A DNA stretch of 7,973 bases from Deltaproteobacteria bacterium (lineage in GTDB: Bacteria > Myxococcota > Polyangia > Haliangiales > Haliangiaceae). Below, piece by piece: positions 1-5,366 of the stretch. The stretch covers positions 1-7,973 of the forward strand of contig JAGSPR010000317.1 in NCBI GenBank assembly GCA_018262455.1, in the 5' to 3' direction. Position numbers and translations under genes: made by a program. Within the stretch, counting starts at the first letter, position 1; the number at the start of each line of letters is the position of its first letter. Under the pieces are notes generated by a model. The model did no database searches. It saw nothing but the letters and a program-made list of their open reading frames with translations, and was not told the origin of the DNA.

Positions 1-6
1 ACACAC

Positions 7-36
7 GGGTGCCCCAGCCACGCTGCCGGGGCACCC
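7..36. terminator. GC-rich hairpin, possible terminator of an upstream gene
   Basis: A perfect 9-bp inverted repeat (GGGTGCCCC at 7-15, GGGGCACCC at 28-36) encloses a 12-base loop. No T-run follows on the plus strand, so it is not a canonical intrinsic terminator. The upstream gene lies outside the window, so its role cannot be tested here. It could be a terminator or an mRNA 3'-end stabilising hairpin. Confidence 0.4.
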
Positions 37-116
37 ACTCCATGAACCGCTGTCGTGCCATCGGCGTGCGCCGGCGCTCGTGCCCACGAAGTTGCTTCCC
101 TTGCGTCGCGGAATGG

Positions 117-122
117 TAAAAT
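117..122 (+). promoter_or_regulatory. -10-like element TAAAAT (extended, TGG before it)
   Basis: TAAAAT at 117-122 is preceded by TGG at 114-116, matching an extended -10 (TGN-TATAAT type). A weak TTGCTT lies at 92-97, with a 19-base spacer that is longer than usual. Transcription would start about 7 bases downstream, near 129-130, where a GTG in frame with the gene begins. This suggests a leaderless mRNA starting at GTG 130 rather than at ATG 121, which overlaps the hexamer itself. Confidence 0.45.
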
Positions 123-687
123 GACCGCCGTGCCATACACCGACATCATGGTGTTCGGGGTCGCCGCCGTGGCGGCGCTCGCGCTGGTGTGGTGGTGGGT
201 GGCGCGGATGCAGGTGTCCGCGGCGCCGGTCGCGATGAAGACTGCCCGGATCGGACTGCCGGCGGGCGGCCTGCGGATGCACGAGCCTGCGCTCGCGCTG
301 GCCAAGCTCGATCAGCCCGAGGAGATCGTGATCCCGTTCGAGCACGCCATGCTCGTGATCGCCTACCCGCTCACCACGCCCGCCTCGATCCCGATCTCGG
401 CCTCGATCTCCCAGGGCTTCACGCGCGCCGAGCTGGTCCGCGCGATCTGCGAGGAGTACGCGAACGTCTACGATGCCGAGGAGGGCAGCACCGCCGCGAG
501 CCCCACCGTCCCGATGGAGGATCGGCTCCACCCGTATGGCCGCAATCGCACCGACGGCGCGTACGGCATCTTCGGCCACGACCTGCAAGACCTCGTGCTC
601 ACGTCGGTGCGGTGGACCCGCAAGTCCAATGGCACGATCATGATCGAGCCGAACGTCGAGGGCAGCTCGCTCAAGCTCCACGAGTGA
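121..687 (+). CDS. Membrane-anchored protein of unknown function
   Basis: I do not recognise this protein. From ATG 121 it has 188 residues. A hydrophobic segment at about residues 9-27 (including VWWW near its end) is followed by basic and polar residues, so it is probably a single N-terminal membrane anchor or uncleaved signal. The rest looks globular. About residues 98-180 contain FTRAELVRAICEEY, then TDGAYGIFGHDLQDLVL, which reads like a compact alpha/beta domain. The frame is open back to a GTG at 55, but the extra residues would put a non-hydrophobic stretch ahead of the anchor. ATG 121 or GTG 130 is preferred, and the -10-like TAAAAT at 117-122 favours GTG 130. The metallo-hydrolase gene follows 23 bases downstream on the same strand but has its own -10-like hexamer. 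Function unknown. Confidence 0.8.
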   Translation: MTAVPYTDIMVFGVAAVAALALVWWWVARMQVSAAPVAMKTARIGLPAGGLRMHEPALALAKLDQPEEIVIPFEHAMLVIAYPLTTPASIPISASISQGFTRAELVRAICEEYANVYDAEEGSTAASPTVPMEDRLHPYGRNRTDGAYGIFGHDLQDLVLTSVRWTRKSNGTIMIEPNVEGSSLKLHE

Positions 688-698
688 CCGCGCTGCCG

Positions 699-704
699 TA
701 GGCT
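699..704 (+). promoter_or_regulatory. -10-like element TAGGCT, 6 bases before a GTG start
   Basis: TAGGCT at 699-704 fits TANNNT and ends 6 bases before GTG 711. There is no purine-rich Shine-Dalgarno sequence in the 23-base gap after the preceding stop. I could not find a convincing -35 at 16-18 bases. The position is that expected for a leaderless transcript of the hydrolase gene. Confidence 0.4.
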
Positions 705-710
705 CGGCGC

Positions 711-1496
711 GTGCACATCGACGTCCTGACGAGCGGCATCTGGCAGACGAACACCACGATCGTGTCGCACGGCGGCGCGTGTGTCGTGGTCGACCCGGCG
801 TACTTCCCGCGCGAGCTCGCCGCGATCGCGACGCGGGTCGGCGAGCTGGGGCACGCGGACGCGGTGGTGTTCACGCACGGCCACTGGGATCACGTGATGG
901 GGCACACGGCGCTGCCCGACGCACCGGTGTGGGTGAGTCAGACGCTCGCGGCCTCGGTCGCCGCCGGTGATCCTCGCGCGGCGCAGTATCTCGAAGACGC
1001 CCGCGCGTTCGACTCGCGGTGGTACGTCCCGCGGACGCAGGGCCATCGCTGGCCGTCGCGGCTGCGCGGGATCGACGCCGAGCAGCGGCTCGAGCTCGCC
1101 GGCATCGCGATGCGCGCGCTGCACCTGCCGGGGCACAGCCCGGATGGCCTTGGCCTGATCGTCGACGACGCCGGGCTCCTGCTCGTCGGCGACTACCTGT
1201 CGCCGTGCGAGATCCCGTTCATCGACGACGCGAGCGCGTACCGCGCGACCCTGCTCCGGCTGATCGAGCTGGCGGGCCAGCTGCGCGAGGTCATCCCGGG
1301 ACATGGCCCGCGGTTGACGGCGGCGGAGGCCCTCACGATCGCGCGCGCGGATCTCGCGTACGTCGATCGACTGCTCGAGGCGGCGGCGCGCGGGGATTCC
1401 GCAGGCGCGCGCGCGATCGCGTTGCCGCGCGCCGCCGAGGTCGTCGGCATGCGCGATCACCACGTCGAGAACTGCCAGAACCTCGGCGTGGGGTGA
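711..1496 (+). CDS. Metallo-beta-lactamase-fold hydrolase
   Basis: A 261-residue metallo-beta-lactamase-superfamily protein, probably cytoplasmic because no signal peptide is visible. The metal-binding set looks complete: THGHWDH (His56, His58, Asp60, His61), LPGHSPDG (His142), GDYLSP (Asp161) and VIPGHGP (His198). These are in the order and approximate spacing of glyoxalase-II-like hydrolases, which bind two metal ions and hydrolyse thioesters, lactones or similar bonds. The substrate cannot be read from the sequence. The tail after His198 is helical and lacks a recognisable added domain. The start is GTG 711, right before MHIDVLTSG, where the first beta strand of the fold is expected. No Shine-Dalgarno site is present, but a TAGGCT hexamer lies 6 bases upstream. 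The TGA stop overlaps the first copy of a 24-bp repeat, and the next gene converges from the other strand. Confidence 0.92.
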   Translation: MHIDVLTSGIWQTNTTIVSHGGACVVVDPAYFPRELAAIATRVGELGHADAVVFTHGHWDHVMGHTALPDAPVWVSQTLAASVAAGDPRAAQYLEDARAFDSRWYVPRTQGHRWPSRLRGIDAEQRLELAGIAMRALHLPGHSPDGLGLIVDDAGLLLVGDYLSPCEIPFIDDASAYRATLLRLIELAGQLREVIPGHGPRLTAAEALTIARADLAYVDRLLEAAARGDSAGARAIALPRAAEVVGMRDHHVENCQNLGVG

Positions 1497-1591
1497 GTGG
1501 TGAGAGTGTAGAGCGTCCTCGGATGATTCGAGTGGTTCCGGTGGGTTACGCGGGTGCACGCGCGAGAGAGTGGTGAGAGTGTAGAGCGTCC
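1495..1591. repeat. 24-bp direct repeat at the convergent gene junction (copies 1495-1518 and 1568-1591)
   Basis: Two identical 24-bp copies lie 73 bp apart. Each begins GAGTGGTGAGAG and ends TAGAGCGTCC. Copy 2 lies inside the 3' end of the dihydrouridine synthase gene, where it encodes the DALHSHHS part of the C-terminus. Copy 1 lies beyond that gene's stop and overlaps the stop codon of the hydrolase gene. On the synthase-proximal side of each copy a weaker similarity with single-base differences seems to continue for some 30 bases. This suggests an old tandem duplication of the gene's end. Neither copy forms an obvious hairpin. Confidence 0.8.
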
Positions 1592-2535
1592 GCGAGGATC
1601 GCGAGGGTGCCGGCGAGGGTGGCTTCGCGGTAGAGCAGGGGCTTGAGGGTCGGGACGAGCGGGCCGAGGAGCTTGACGTGGCGCCGGGTCATCGCGACGC
1701 CGTGCTCGCCGCGGACGTCGACGTTGGCGAGGACGAGGTCGCGGTAGAACCGGACGCGCTCGGCGAGGGTCGGCTCCACGACCGGGAGGCCGGCGCGCAG
1801 GGCGCGGGCCTCACGAAAGATCCACGGATGATCGATCGCGGCGCGGCCGATCATGGCGGCGGCGCAGCCGGTCTCGGCGAGCGAACGGACCACGTCGTCG
1901 GCCGTCCTGATGTCGCCGTTGACGACCACGGGGATCGAGACGACCTCGCGGGCGCGGCGGGCCCAGCTCCAGTCGGCCGCGCCGGAGTGGCCCATCTGCG
2001 CGGTGCGGCAGTGGATGGTGAGGGCGGCGACGCCGGCATCCTCGAGCCGGCGGGCGAGGTCGACGATCGGCATGTGCGACTCGGGCCCGTAGCCGATGCG
2101 GGTCTTGACGGTGACCGGGAGCGGGGCGAGCGCGGCGGCGATCCGGCGGGCCATCTCGACCATCGCGGCGGGATCGCGGAGCCAGCCGGCGCCGGCGCCA
2201 CGGCCGGCGATGCGGGGGACCCAGCAGCCGCAATTGATATCGAGGAAGTCGGGCTCGGCGCGGGCCGCGATCACGGCGGCCTGCAGCAGGAGGTCGGGGT
2301 TGGCGCCGTAGATCTGGATCGCCGTCGGCCGATCGTCGGGGGCGAGCCGGGTGCGGCGGCGAGCGAGCTTGGAGTTGGCGATGATGTGCTCGGCACCGAC
2401 GAACTCGGTGACGCACAGGGTGGCTCCGGCGGCCCGGCACGCGCGGCGGAACGGGGCGTCGGTGACGTCCTCCATCGGCGCGAGGACCAGGACGTGCTGC
2501 GCGAGCAGGTCGGCGATCGAGTCGTCGATCGACAT
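1546..2535 (-). CDS. tRNA-dihydrouridine synthase family protein
   Basis: A 329-residue flavoenzyme of the Dus family, which reduces specific uridines in tRNA to dihydrouridine using FMN and NADPH in the cytoplasm. Motifs in order: APMEDVTDAPFR (19-30, FMN site), QIYGANPD (74-81), DINCGCWVPRIAGRGAGAG (99-117), VKTRIG (Lys144), HCRT (His175, Arg177), GAADW (185-189), VVNGDI (204-209) and MIGRAAIDHPWIF (228-240). The catalytic cysteine should be Cys104 in the GCW sequence. Most Dus enzymes have GCP here, so Trp105 is a variant. The RGAGAG stretch is closer to DusB-type enzymes than to DusA, but I do not assign a subgroup. The ATG starts directly after the TAG stop of the spermidine-synthase-like gene and has no clear Shine-Dalgarno site, so translation is probably coupled. 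The C-terminus carries one copy of the 24-bp repeat. Confidence 0.93.
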   Translation of the reverse strand: MSIDDSIADLLAQHVLVLAPMEDVTDAPFRRACRAAGATLCVTEFVGAEHIIANSKLARRRTRLAPDDRPTAIQIYGANPDLLLQAAVIAARAEPDFLDINCGCWVPRIAGRGAGAGWLRDPAAMVEMARRIAAALAPLPVTVKTRIGYGPESHMPIVDLARRLEDAGVAALTIHCRTAQMGHSGAADWSWARRAREVVSIPVVVNGDIRTADDVVRSLAETGCAAAMIGRAAIDHPWIFREARALRAGLPVVEPTLAERVRFYRDLVLANVDVRGEHGVAMTRRHVKLLGPLVPTLKPLLYREATLAGTLAILADALHSHHSLARAPA

Positions 2536-3228
2536 CTACACGCTCAGGTGGCGTGGACGTGCGAGCCAGATCGTGTGGGTTGCGCCGCCGGCGTGCCACG
2601 ACCGGAAGTTCTGCACCTCGACGTCGAACCCGGCCTGCTGGAGCTCGCTCGTGAAGTGGAGCGAGTCGAACGCGGACCAGATCGCGAGCACGCCGGTGGG
2701 GGTGAGCGCGGCGAGGATCGTGGCGAGGCCGCCCTGGAGGTAGAGCGTGGCGTTGCTCGCGGAGATCCCATCGGGGCCGTTGTCGACATCGAGCACGATG
2801 GCGTCGTAGCGCCCGGTGGCCTGCTGGATGACCCGCGCGACGTCATCCTCGATCAGGGTGACGCGCGGATCTGCGAGGGGGTGGTTGGCGAGCGGCCCGA
2901 GGATCGTGCGATTCCACCGCACCACGTCGGGGACGATCTCGGCGATCTCGACGCGGGCGGTGGCGGGCAGCGCGTCGAGCGCGGCGCGGGCCGTGTAGCC
3001 GAGCCCGAGGCCACCGATCAGGAGTCGTGGCGCGGGCAGGTCACGGACCAGCTCGCCGGCGACGAGGCCAAGCTCGTCCTCGGATTGATGGTTGTCCGAG
3101 CTCATGAGCTCGACGCCGTCGATCGCGATCGTGTAGTCGTCGCGGTGGCGCGACAGCTCCATCTCGCCTACCCGCGTGGCCACGGTCTCGAGGACCACGA
3201 CAGGAGCGTCGGCTTTGGGAGCGTACAC
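2536..3228 (-). CDS. Spermidine-synthase-like protein (Rossmann aminopropyl/methyltransferase fold)
   Basis: A 230-residue protein of the spermine/spermidine synthase superfamily. Visible signatures are an N-terminal beta region with ELMSSDNHQSEDELG (about 40-54), the nucleotide-binding loop LLIGGLGLGYTARAAL (69-84), VEIAEIVPDVVRWN (93-106) and LDVDNGPDG (146-154). Classical spermidine synthases carry a catalytic DSSDPxGP-type loop. The DNGP form is common in shorter relatives of uncertain substrate, so a true polyamine role is not established. The start is uncertain. GTG 3228 gives MYAPKADAPVVVLE, but GTG 3198 would begin nearer the first conserved strand. Neither has a Shine-Dalgarno site. 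The stop TAG abuts the ATG of the dihydrouridine synthase with no spacer, so the two are probably one operon. Confidence 0.87.
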   Translation of the reverse strand: MYAPKADAPVVVLETVATRVGEMELSRHRDDYTIAIDGVELMSSDNHQSEDELGLVAGELVRDLPAPRLLIGGLGLGYTARAALDALPATARVEIAEIVPDVVRWNRTILGPLANHPLADPRVTLIEDDVARVIQQATGRYDAIVLDVDNGPDGISASNATLYLQGGLATILAALTPTGVLAIWSAFDSLHFTSELQQAGFDVEVQNFRSWHAGGATHTIWLARPRHLSV

Positions 3229-3315
3229 GAGCTGGCTGTGTACACGATGGCCCGTGGGTTTGGCAAAGCCCCAGGCGCTGCGAGACCCTCGTAGATCGGC
3301 GGAAATCCCTACGGC

Positions 3316-3681
3316 TTACTGGTTGTTGCACCCGTAGAACGTCGGCTCGACCCGTTCCCACGGCTTGCCAGGAAGCTGGCTCGAGGTGGCGGTGTCGAGG
3401 TCGAACAGGATCGTCGCGGTCGTGAACTTGGCGAGCACGGCGGAGTCTCCATCGAGCTGGTAGCTGCCCTCTTGCTGGTGGTTGTCGAGGTCCATGAGGA
3501 CGCTGCCGCTCGAGCACAGGGTCAAGGTCTGGTAGCACGGCTGGTTGGGGCTGCCGTTCGCGATGCACTCGTCGTAGCTCGAGAAGCCCTCCACCAGCCG
3601 CCGGAACGCGGTGTCGTTGCCGAGCGTGGTGTCGGTGCAGGCGGCGAGACACGCGACGACGGCAAGGAGGGCTGCGCGCAT
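3316..3681 (-). CDS. Small predicted lipoprotein, unknown function
   Basis: A 121-residue protein with a short type II signal peptide: MRAALLAVVACLAAC, with lipobox LAAC and the lipidated cysteine at position 15. The mature part starts CTDTTLGND. Asp at +3 is not the Asp-at-+2 Lol-avoidance signal of E. coli, so sorting to the outer membrane is possible but unproven. The mature domain has several further cysteines (in DECIAN, QPCYQ, LTLCSS and FYGCNNQ) that could form disulfides in the periplasm. It looks like a small beta-rich domain. I do not recognise the family. No Shine-Dalgarno site precedes ATG 3681, and the TANNNT hexamer seen before other genes is not clear here. It lies between two genes of the same strand, with gaps of about 87 and 109 bases, so it is probably a separate unit. 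Confidence 0.8.
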   Translation of the reverse strand: MRAALLAVVACLAACTDTTLGNDTAFRRLVEGFSSYDECIANGSPNQPCYQTLTLCSSGSVLMDLDNHQQEGSYQLDGDSAVLAKFTTATILFDLDTATSSQLPGKPWERVEPTFYGCNNQ

Positions 3682-3790
3682 GGGCTGGGTAGAAGCAAGC
3701 CGTTCGCCAGCCGCGGGCGAGACCTATCCTCCCGGATCCACTCGTGTCGCAGTGGGGGCGCGCACCACGACCAGCGGGCGGTTTCCCCGA

Positions 3791-4486
3791 TCAGCGCGGC
3801 TTCTGGGCCAGGCGCTTGGTCGTTCCGTCGGCGAGCTGGACGTCGATCCACTTGTCGCCGGCGGCGGTGACGACCACATCCCCGAACTTGGCGTGGACGA
3901 GCTGCTGGCCGACCGAGAAGTTGCCGCTGGCCGCGTAGGGCACGGGGCCGGTGTGCGCCGGCTGGTCCGCGGGGGCCGGCGGAGGTTCGAGCACGCGGCG
4001 CAGCACGCTGATGATCGCGCGGCGTTGCTCCGGACCGCGGTGGTACTCGGCGACCAGGGCGATGCGCGCGAGGAGCTCGCCTTCGATCGCGGTGAGCGCA
4101 TCCCAGATATTCGCGTTGTCCTTGTCCTTGGCCGAGGCCGCCCAGGCGAGCGCGCGCGCGGCCTCGGGCACGCGATGGTCGGTGCCGAACGTCTCGTTGC
4201 GCGCCGCGGTGCAGTCCTTGGCCGCGATCTTGGCGTTCGCGATCGCCTCGACGCTCTTCGTCGCGATCCACGCCTCGGTGGCCTCGAGCGCGAGCTGCGG
4301 GCGACGATCGTCGGGGCGCTTGCTCTCCCACTCCGGCAGGATCAACGTGCGGGTCGCTTCGATCGCGGCGCGCAGCAGCAGGTCGCGATCGAGATCGTCC
4401 AGGTTGGTGGCCCAGGCGGAGACAGGGAGCCCCTTCACCGCGTCGCCTCGCAGAGCCGCCAGCCGATCAAACCGTTCGAGAAGCAC
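3791..4486 (-). CDS. Two-part hypothetical protein: helical domain (Imm5-like?) plus SH3-like tail
   Basis: A 231-residue cytoplasmic protein with no signal or membrane segment. Residues 1-165 are predicted helical and rich in alanine and charged residues. The stretch PDDRRPQLALEATEAW followed by repeated small-residue helices (AKIAAKDCTAARNE, PEAARALAWAASA) recalls the Imm5 family of toxin-immunity proteins, but this is from memory and weak. A proline/alanine linker (about 166-189) leads to a 42-residue tail (190-231) with VGQQLVHAKFGDVVV, KWIDVQLADG and TKRLA. This matches the G-x-x-V-x-H-x-x-F-G pattern of small SH3-like barrels seen in CarD/TRCF-type and UvrD C-terminal modules. The start is GTG 4486, with a TAAGTT hexamer 6 bases upstream and no Shine-Dalgarno site. 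No toxin gene lies next to it, which weakens an immunity role. Function unknown. Confidence 0.8.
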   Translation of the reverse strand: MLLERFDRLAALRGDAVKGLPVSAWATNLDDLDRDLLLRAAIEATRTLILPEWESKRPDDRRPQLALEATEAWIATKSVEAIANAKIAAKDCTAARNETFGTDHRVPEAARALAWAASAKDKDNANIWDALTAIEGELLARIALVAEYHRGPEQRRAIISVLRRVLEPPPAPADQPAHTGPVPYAASGNFSVGQQLVHAKFGDVVVTAAGDKWIDVQLADGTTKRLAQKPR

Positions 4487-4492
4487 GGGTCG

Positions 4493-4498
4493 AACTTA
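4493..4498 (-). promoter_or_regulatory. -10-like element TAAGTT, 6 bases before a GTG start
   Basis: On the minus strand TAAGTT (4498-4493) is preceded by TG and followed by CGACCC and then GTG 4486. There is no Shine-Dalgarno sequence. TTGCTG (4525-4520) is the only -35-like word upstream, at a long 21-base spacing. The layout fits leaderless transcription of the two-part protein gene. Confidence 0.42.
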
Positions 4499-4580
4499 CA
4501 CGAAGCCGACACCCGCGATCAGCAAACTGGCCTGGATGTCTCGCCGCACCGTCGAGCGATTCCTCCACGGTTGCCGACGA

Positions 4581-4614
4581 CCGGGCGCCGACGACACGTC
4601 GAGCCGGCGCCCGG
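4581..4614. repeat. Perfect 10-bp inverted repeat in the divergent intergenic region
   Basis: CCGGGCGCCG (4581-4590) pairs with CGGCGCCCGG (4605-4614) around a 14-base loop. It lies in the 303-base gap (4487-4789) between the divergent two-part-protein gene and csbD-like gene, in which I see no credible coding sequence. As DNA it could be an operator. As RNA it would be a very stable hairpin, but neither neighbouring start would obviously transcribe it as a leader. Confidence 0.55.
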
Positions 4615-4648
4615 AGGCCGCTCGCCCGTCCCGACCCCACCACGCGCT

Positions 4649-4667
4649 CCGTCGAATTCTTCGACGG
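4649..4667. promoter_or_regulatory. Palindrome CCGTCGAA-TTC-TTCGACGG, candidate operator upstream of the csbD-like gene
   Basis: An 8-bp perfect inverted repeat with a 3-base centre lies about 120 bases upstream of ATG 4790. The size and near-continuous symmetry are typical of dimeric repressor or activator sites. GGAACT at 4667-4672, at its right edge, resembles the -35 of some ECF-sigma promoters, but no matching -10 is seen at the expected distance. It may regulate the csbD-like gene, the divergent gene, or both. Confidence 0.4.
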
Positions 4668-4789
4668 GAACTGGGTCTCACGAGGCATCACGAGGAGATC
4701 CGCGACCGAGCGTTCGTCGCCCGGGCATGCGCGATGCAACCGACCGGGCACGTGTCAACGCGCCATGAACCGGCGCAAGGAGATCTCCA

Positions 4790-5005
4790 ATGGGAGCGAT
4801 CGTCGACAAGATCAAAGGCCGCGCGAAGCAGGTCGAAGGCAAGCTGACCGGCGACAAGGTCCGGATGGCACAGGGAACCGTCGAGAAGACCAAGGCGGAG
4901 GTGGAACGCGTGGCCTCACGCGCCGCGAGCAAGGTGAAGTCCTCGGTCCGCAAGGCAAAGGCGAAGGTCCAGCGCGCGCGCGCGAAGTCCACCCGGGCGA
5001 CCTGA
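4790..5005 (+). CDS. CsbD-like stress protein with histone-H1-like basic tail
   Basis: A 71-residue protein. Residues 6-35 (DKIKGRAKQVEGKLTGDK, then QGTVEKTKAEVE) match the CsbD family: small, charged, helical proteins induced by general stress in many bacteria, of unknown biochemical role. Typical CsbD proteins repeat the GKxQxxxGK pattern. Here the second half is replaced by a basic tail from about residue 45 (AASKVKSSVRKAKAKV and onward) with ten Lys/Arg and no acidic residues, like histone H1 or bacterial H1-like proteins. It may bind nucleic acid. A clear AAGGAG (4777-4782) lies 7 bases before ATG 4790 and fixes the start. The gene converges on the 61-residue gene at 5084-5269, with a GC-rich repeat cluster between them. 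Confidence 0.88.
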   Translation: MGAIVDKIKGRAKQVEGKLTGDKVRMAQGTVEKTKAEVERVASRAASKVKSSVRKAKAKVQRARAKSTRAT

Positions 5006-5012
5006 GCGCGCG

Positions 5013-5099
5013 GCCTCGGCCGGCGCGGCGCCAGGCGGGGGCCTCGGCCGGCACGGCGCCAGGCGGGGGCCTCAGCCGGCGCCTCAGCCGGCGCGGCGC
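5013..5099. repeat. GC-rich 28-bp tandem repeat cluster between convergent genes
   Basis: Two nearly identical 28-bp units lie at 5013-5040 and 5041-5068, each starting GCCTCGGCCGGC and ending GCCAGGCGGGG, with one base difference. They are followed by a truncated 12-bp unit (5069-5080) and a 19-bp unit (5081-5099), both with GCCTCAGCC. Each full unit can fold with paired GCC/GGC arms, so the cluster may serve as a bidirectional terminator. The last unit contains the TGA stop of the minus-strand gene and encodes its last residues (RRAG). Confidence 0.82.
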
Positions 5100-5269
5100 T
5101 CGATGACGGCCTCCACGCCCTGGTTCGCCAGGGACTCGCGCAGCTGCTCGATCACGCGGTCCTCGACCCGGGCTTCCAGGTCCACGAACGCGCCGACGAC
5201 GTTGGCGATGAACCAGCCCTTCTGCTTCTCGACGACGTCCTCGACGTTGGTGATCTTGATGGTGATCAT
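5084..5269 (-). CDS. Conserved-looking 61-residue hypothetical protein
   Basis: A small soluble protein that begins with a beta strand (MITIKITNVEDVV), then KQKGWFIANVVGAFVDLEARV and a helix (EDRVIEQLRESLANQG), and ends with a strand (VEAVIERRAG). That is a compact alpha/beta layout without a signal, membrane segment or metal-binding motif. I do not know the family. Coding is supported by the amphipathic pattern and by a clean gene-sized gap on either side. The start is ATG 5269, preceded by six C bases and TGATGT on the minus strand, which only partly fits the TANNNT pattern (G in place of A). There is no Shine-Dalgarno site. The stop lies inside the tandem repeat cluster. The gene is divergent from minC, with 97 bases between them. 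Confidence 0.7.
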   Translation of the reverse strand: MITIKITNVEDVVEKQKGWFIANVVGAFVDLEARVEDRVIEQLRESLANQGVEAVIERRAG

Positions 5270-5321
5270 GGGGGGACATCACACCACGGTTGGCGCGCGA
5301 ACCGGGATCGCCGCGAAAAAG

Positions 5322-5351
5322 TTGCCCACCATGGCGCGGAGGGATTACGGG
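5322..5351 (+). promoter_or_regulatory. Possible weak promoter for the min operon
   Basis: TTGCCC (5322-5327), preceded by an A-run (5316-5320), is followed after 18 bases by TACGGG (5346-5351), 15 bases before minC ATG 5367. The -35 is fair and the -10 poor. The 97-base gap between the divergent 61-residue gene and minC must hold the operon's promoter, and this is the best pair I can see. A short inverted repeat, CGGTT (5287-5291) with AACCG (5300-5304), lies upstream. Confidence 0.25.
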
Positions 5352-5366
5352 TTTTAAGGGCATCGA

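Noticed and set aside
468..1559. Minus-strand frame of 363 codons opposite the metallo-hydrolase
   Set aside because: The plus-strand hydrolase has a full metal-ligand set. The opposing product is Arg/Asp/Val-rich without motifs, and its DALHSHHS start comes only from the 24-bp repeat.
1678..3294. Long plus-strand open frame of 538 codons
   Set aside because: It is antisense to the dihydrouridine synthase and spermidine-synthase-like genes, both with clear family motifs. Its product is an Asp/Gly/Arg/Val-rich low-complexity sequence typical of a mirror frame in GC-rich DNA.
3738..3755. Hairpin between the two-part-protein gene and the lipoprotein gene as a terminator
   Set aside because: The stem is only 5 bp (CCACT with AGTGG), with no T-run on either strand.
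4667..4695. EcfG-type promoter (GGAAC, then CGTT after 17-19 bases) before csbD
   Set aside because: GGAAC is present at 4667-4671, but no CGTT occurs at the required distance; the nearest is about 40 bases away.
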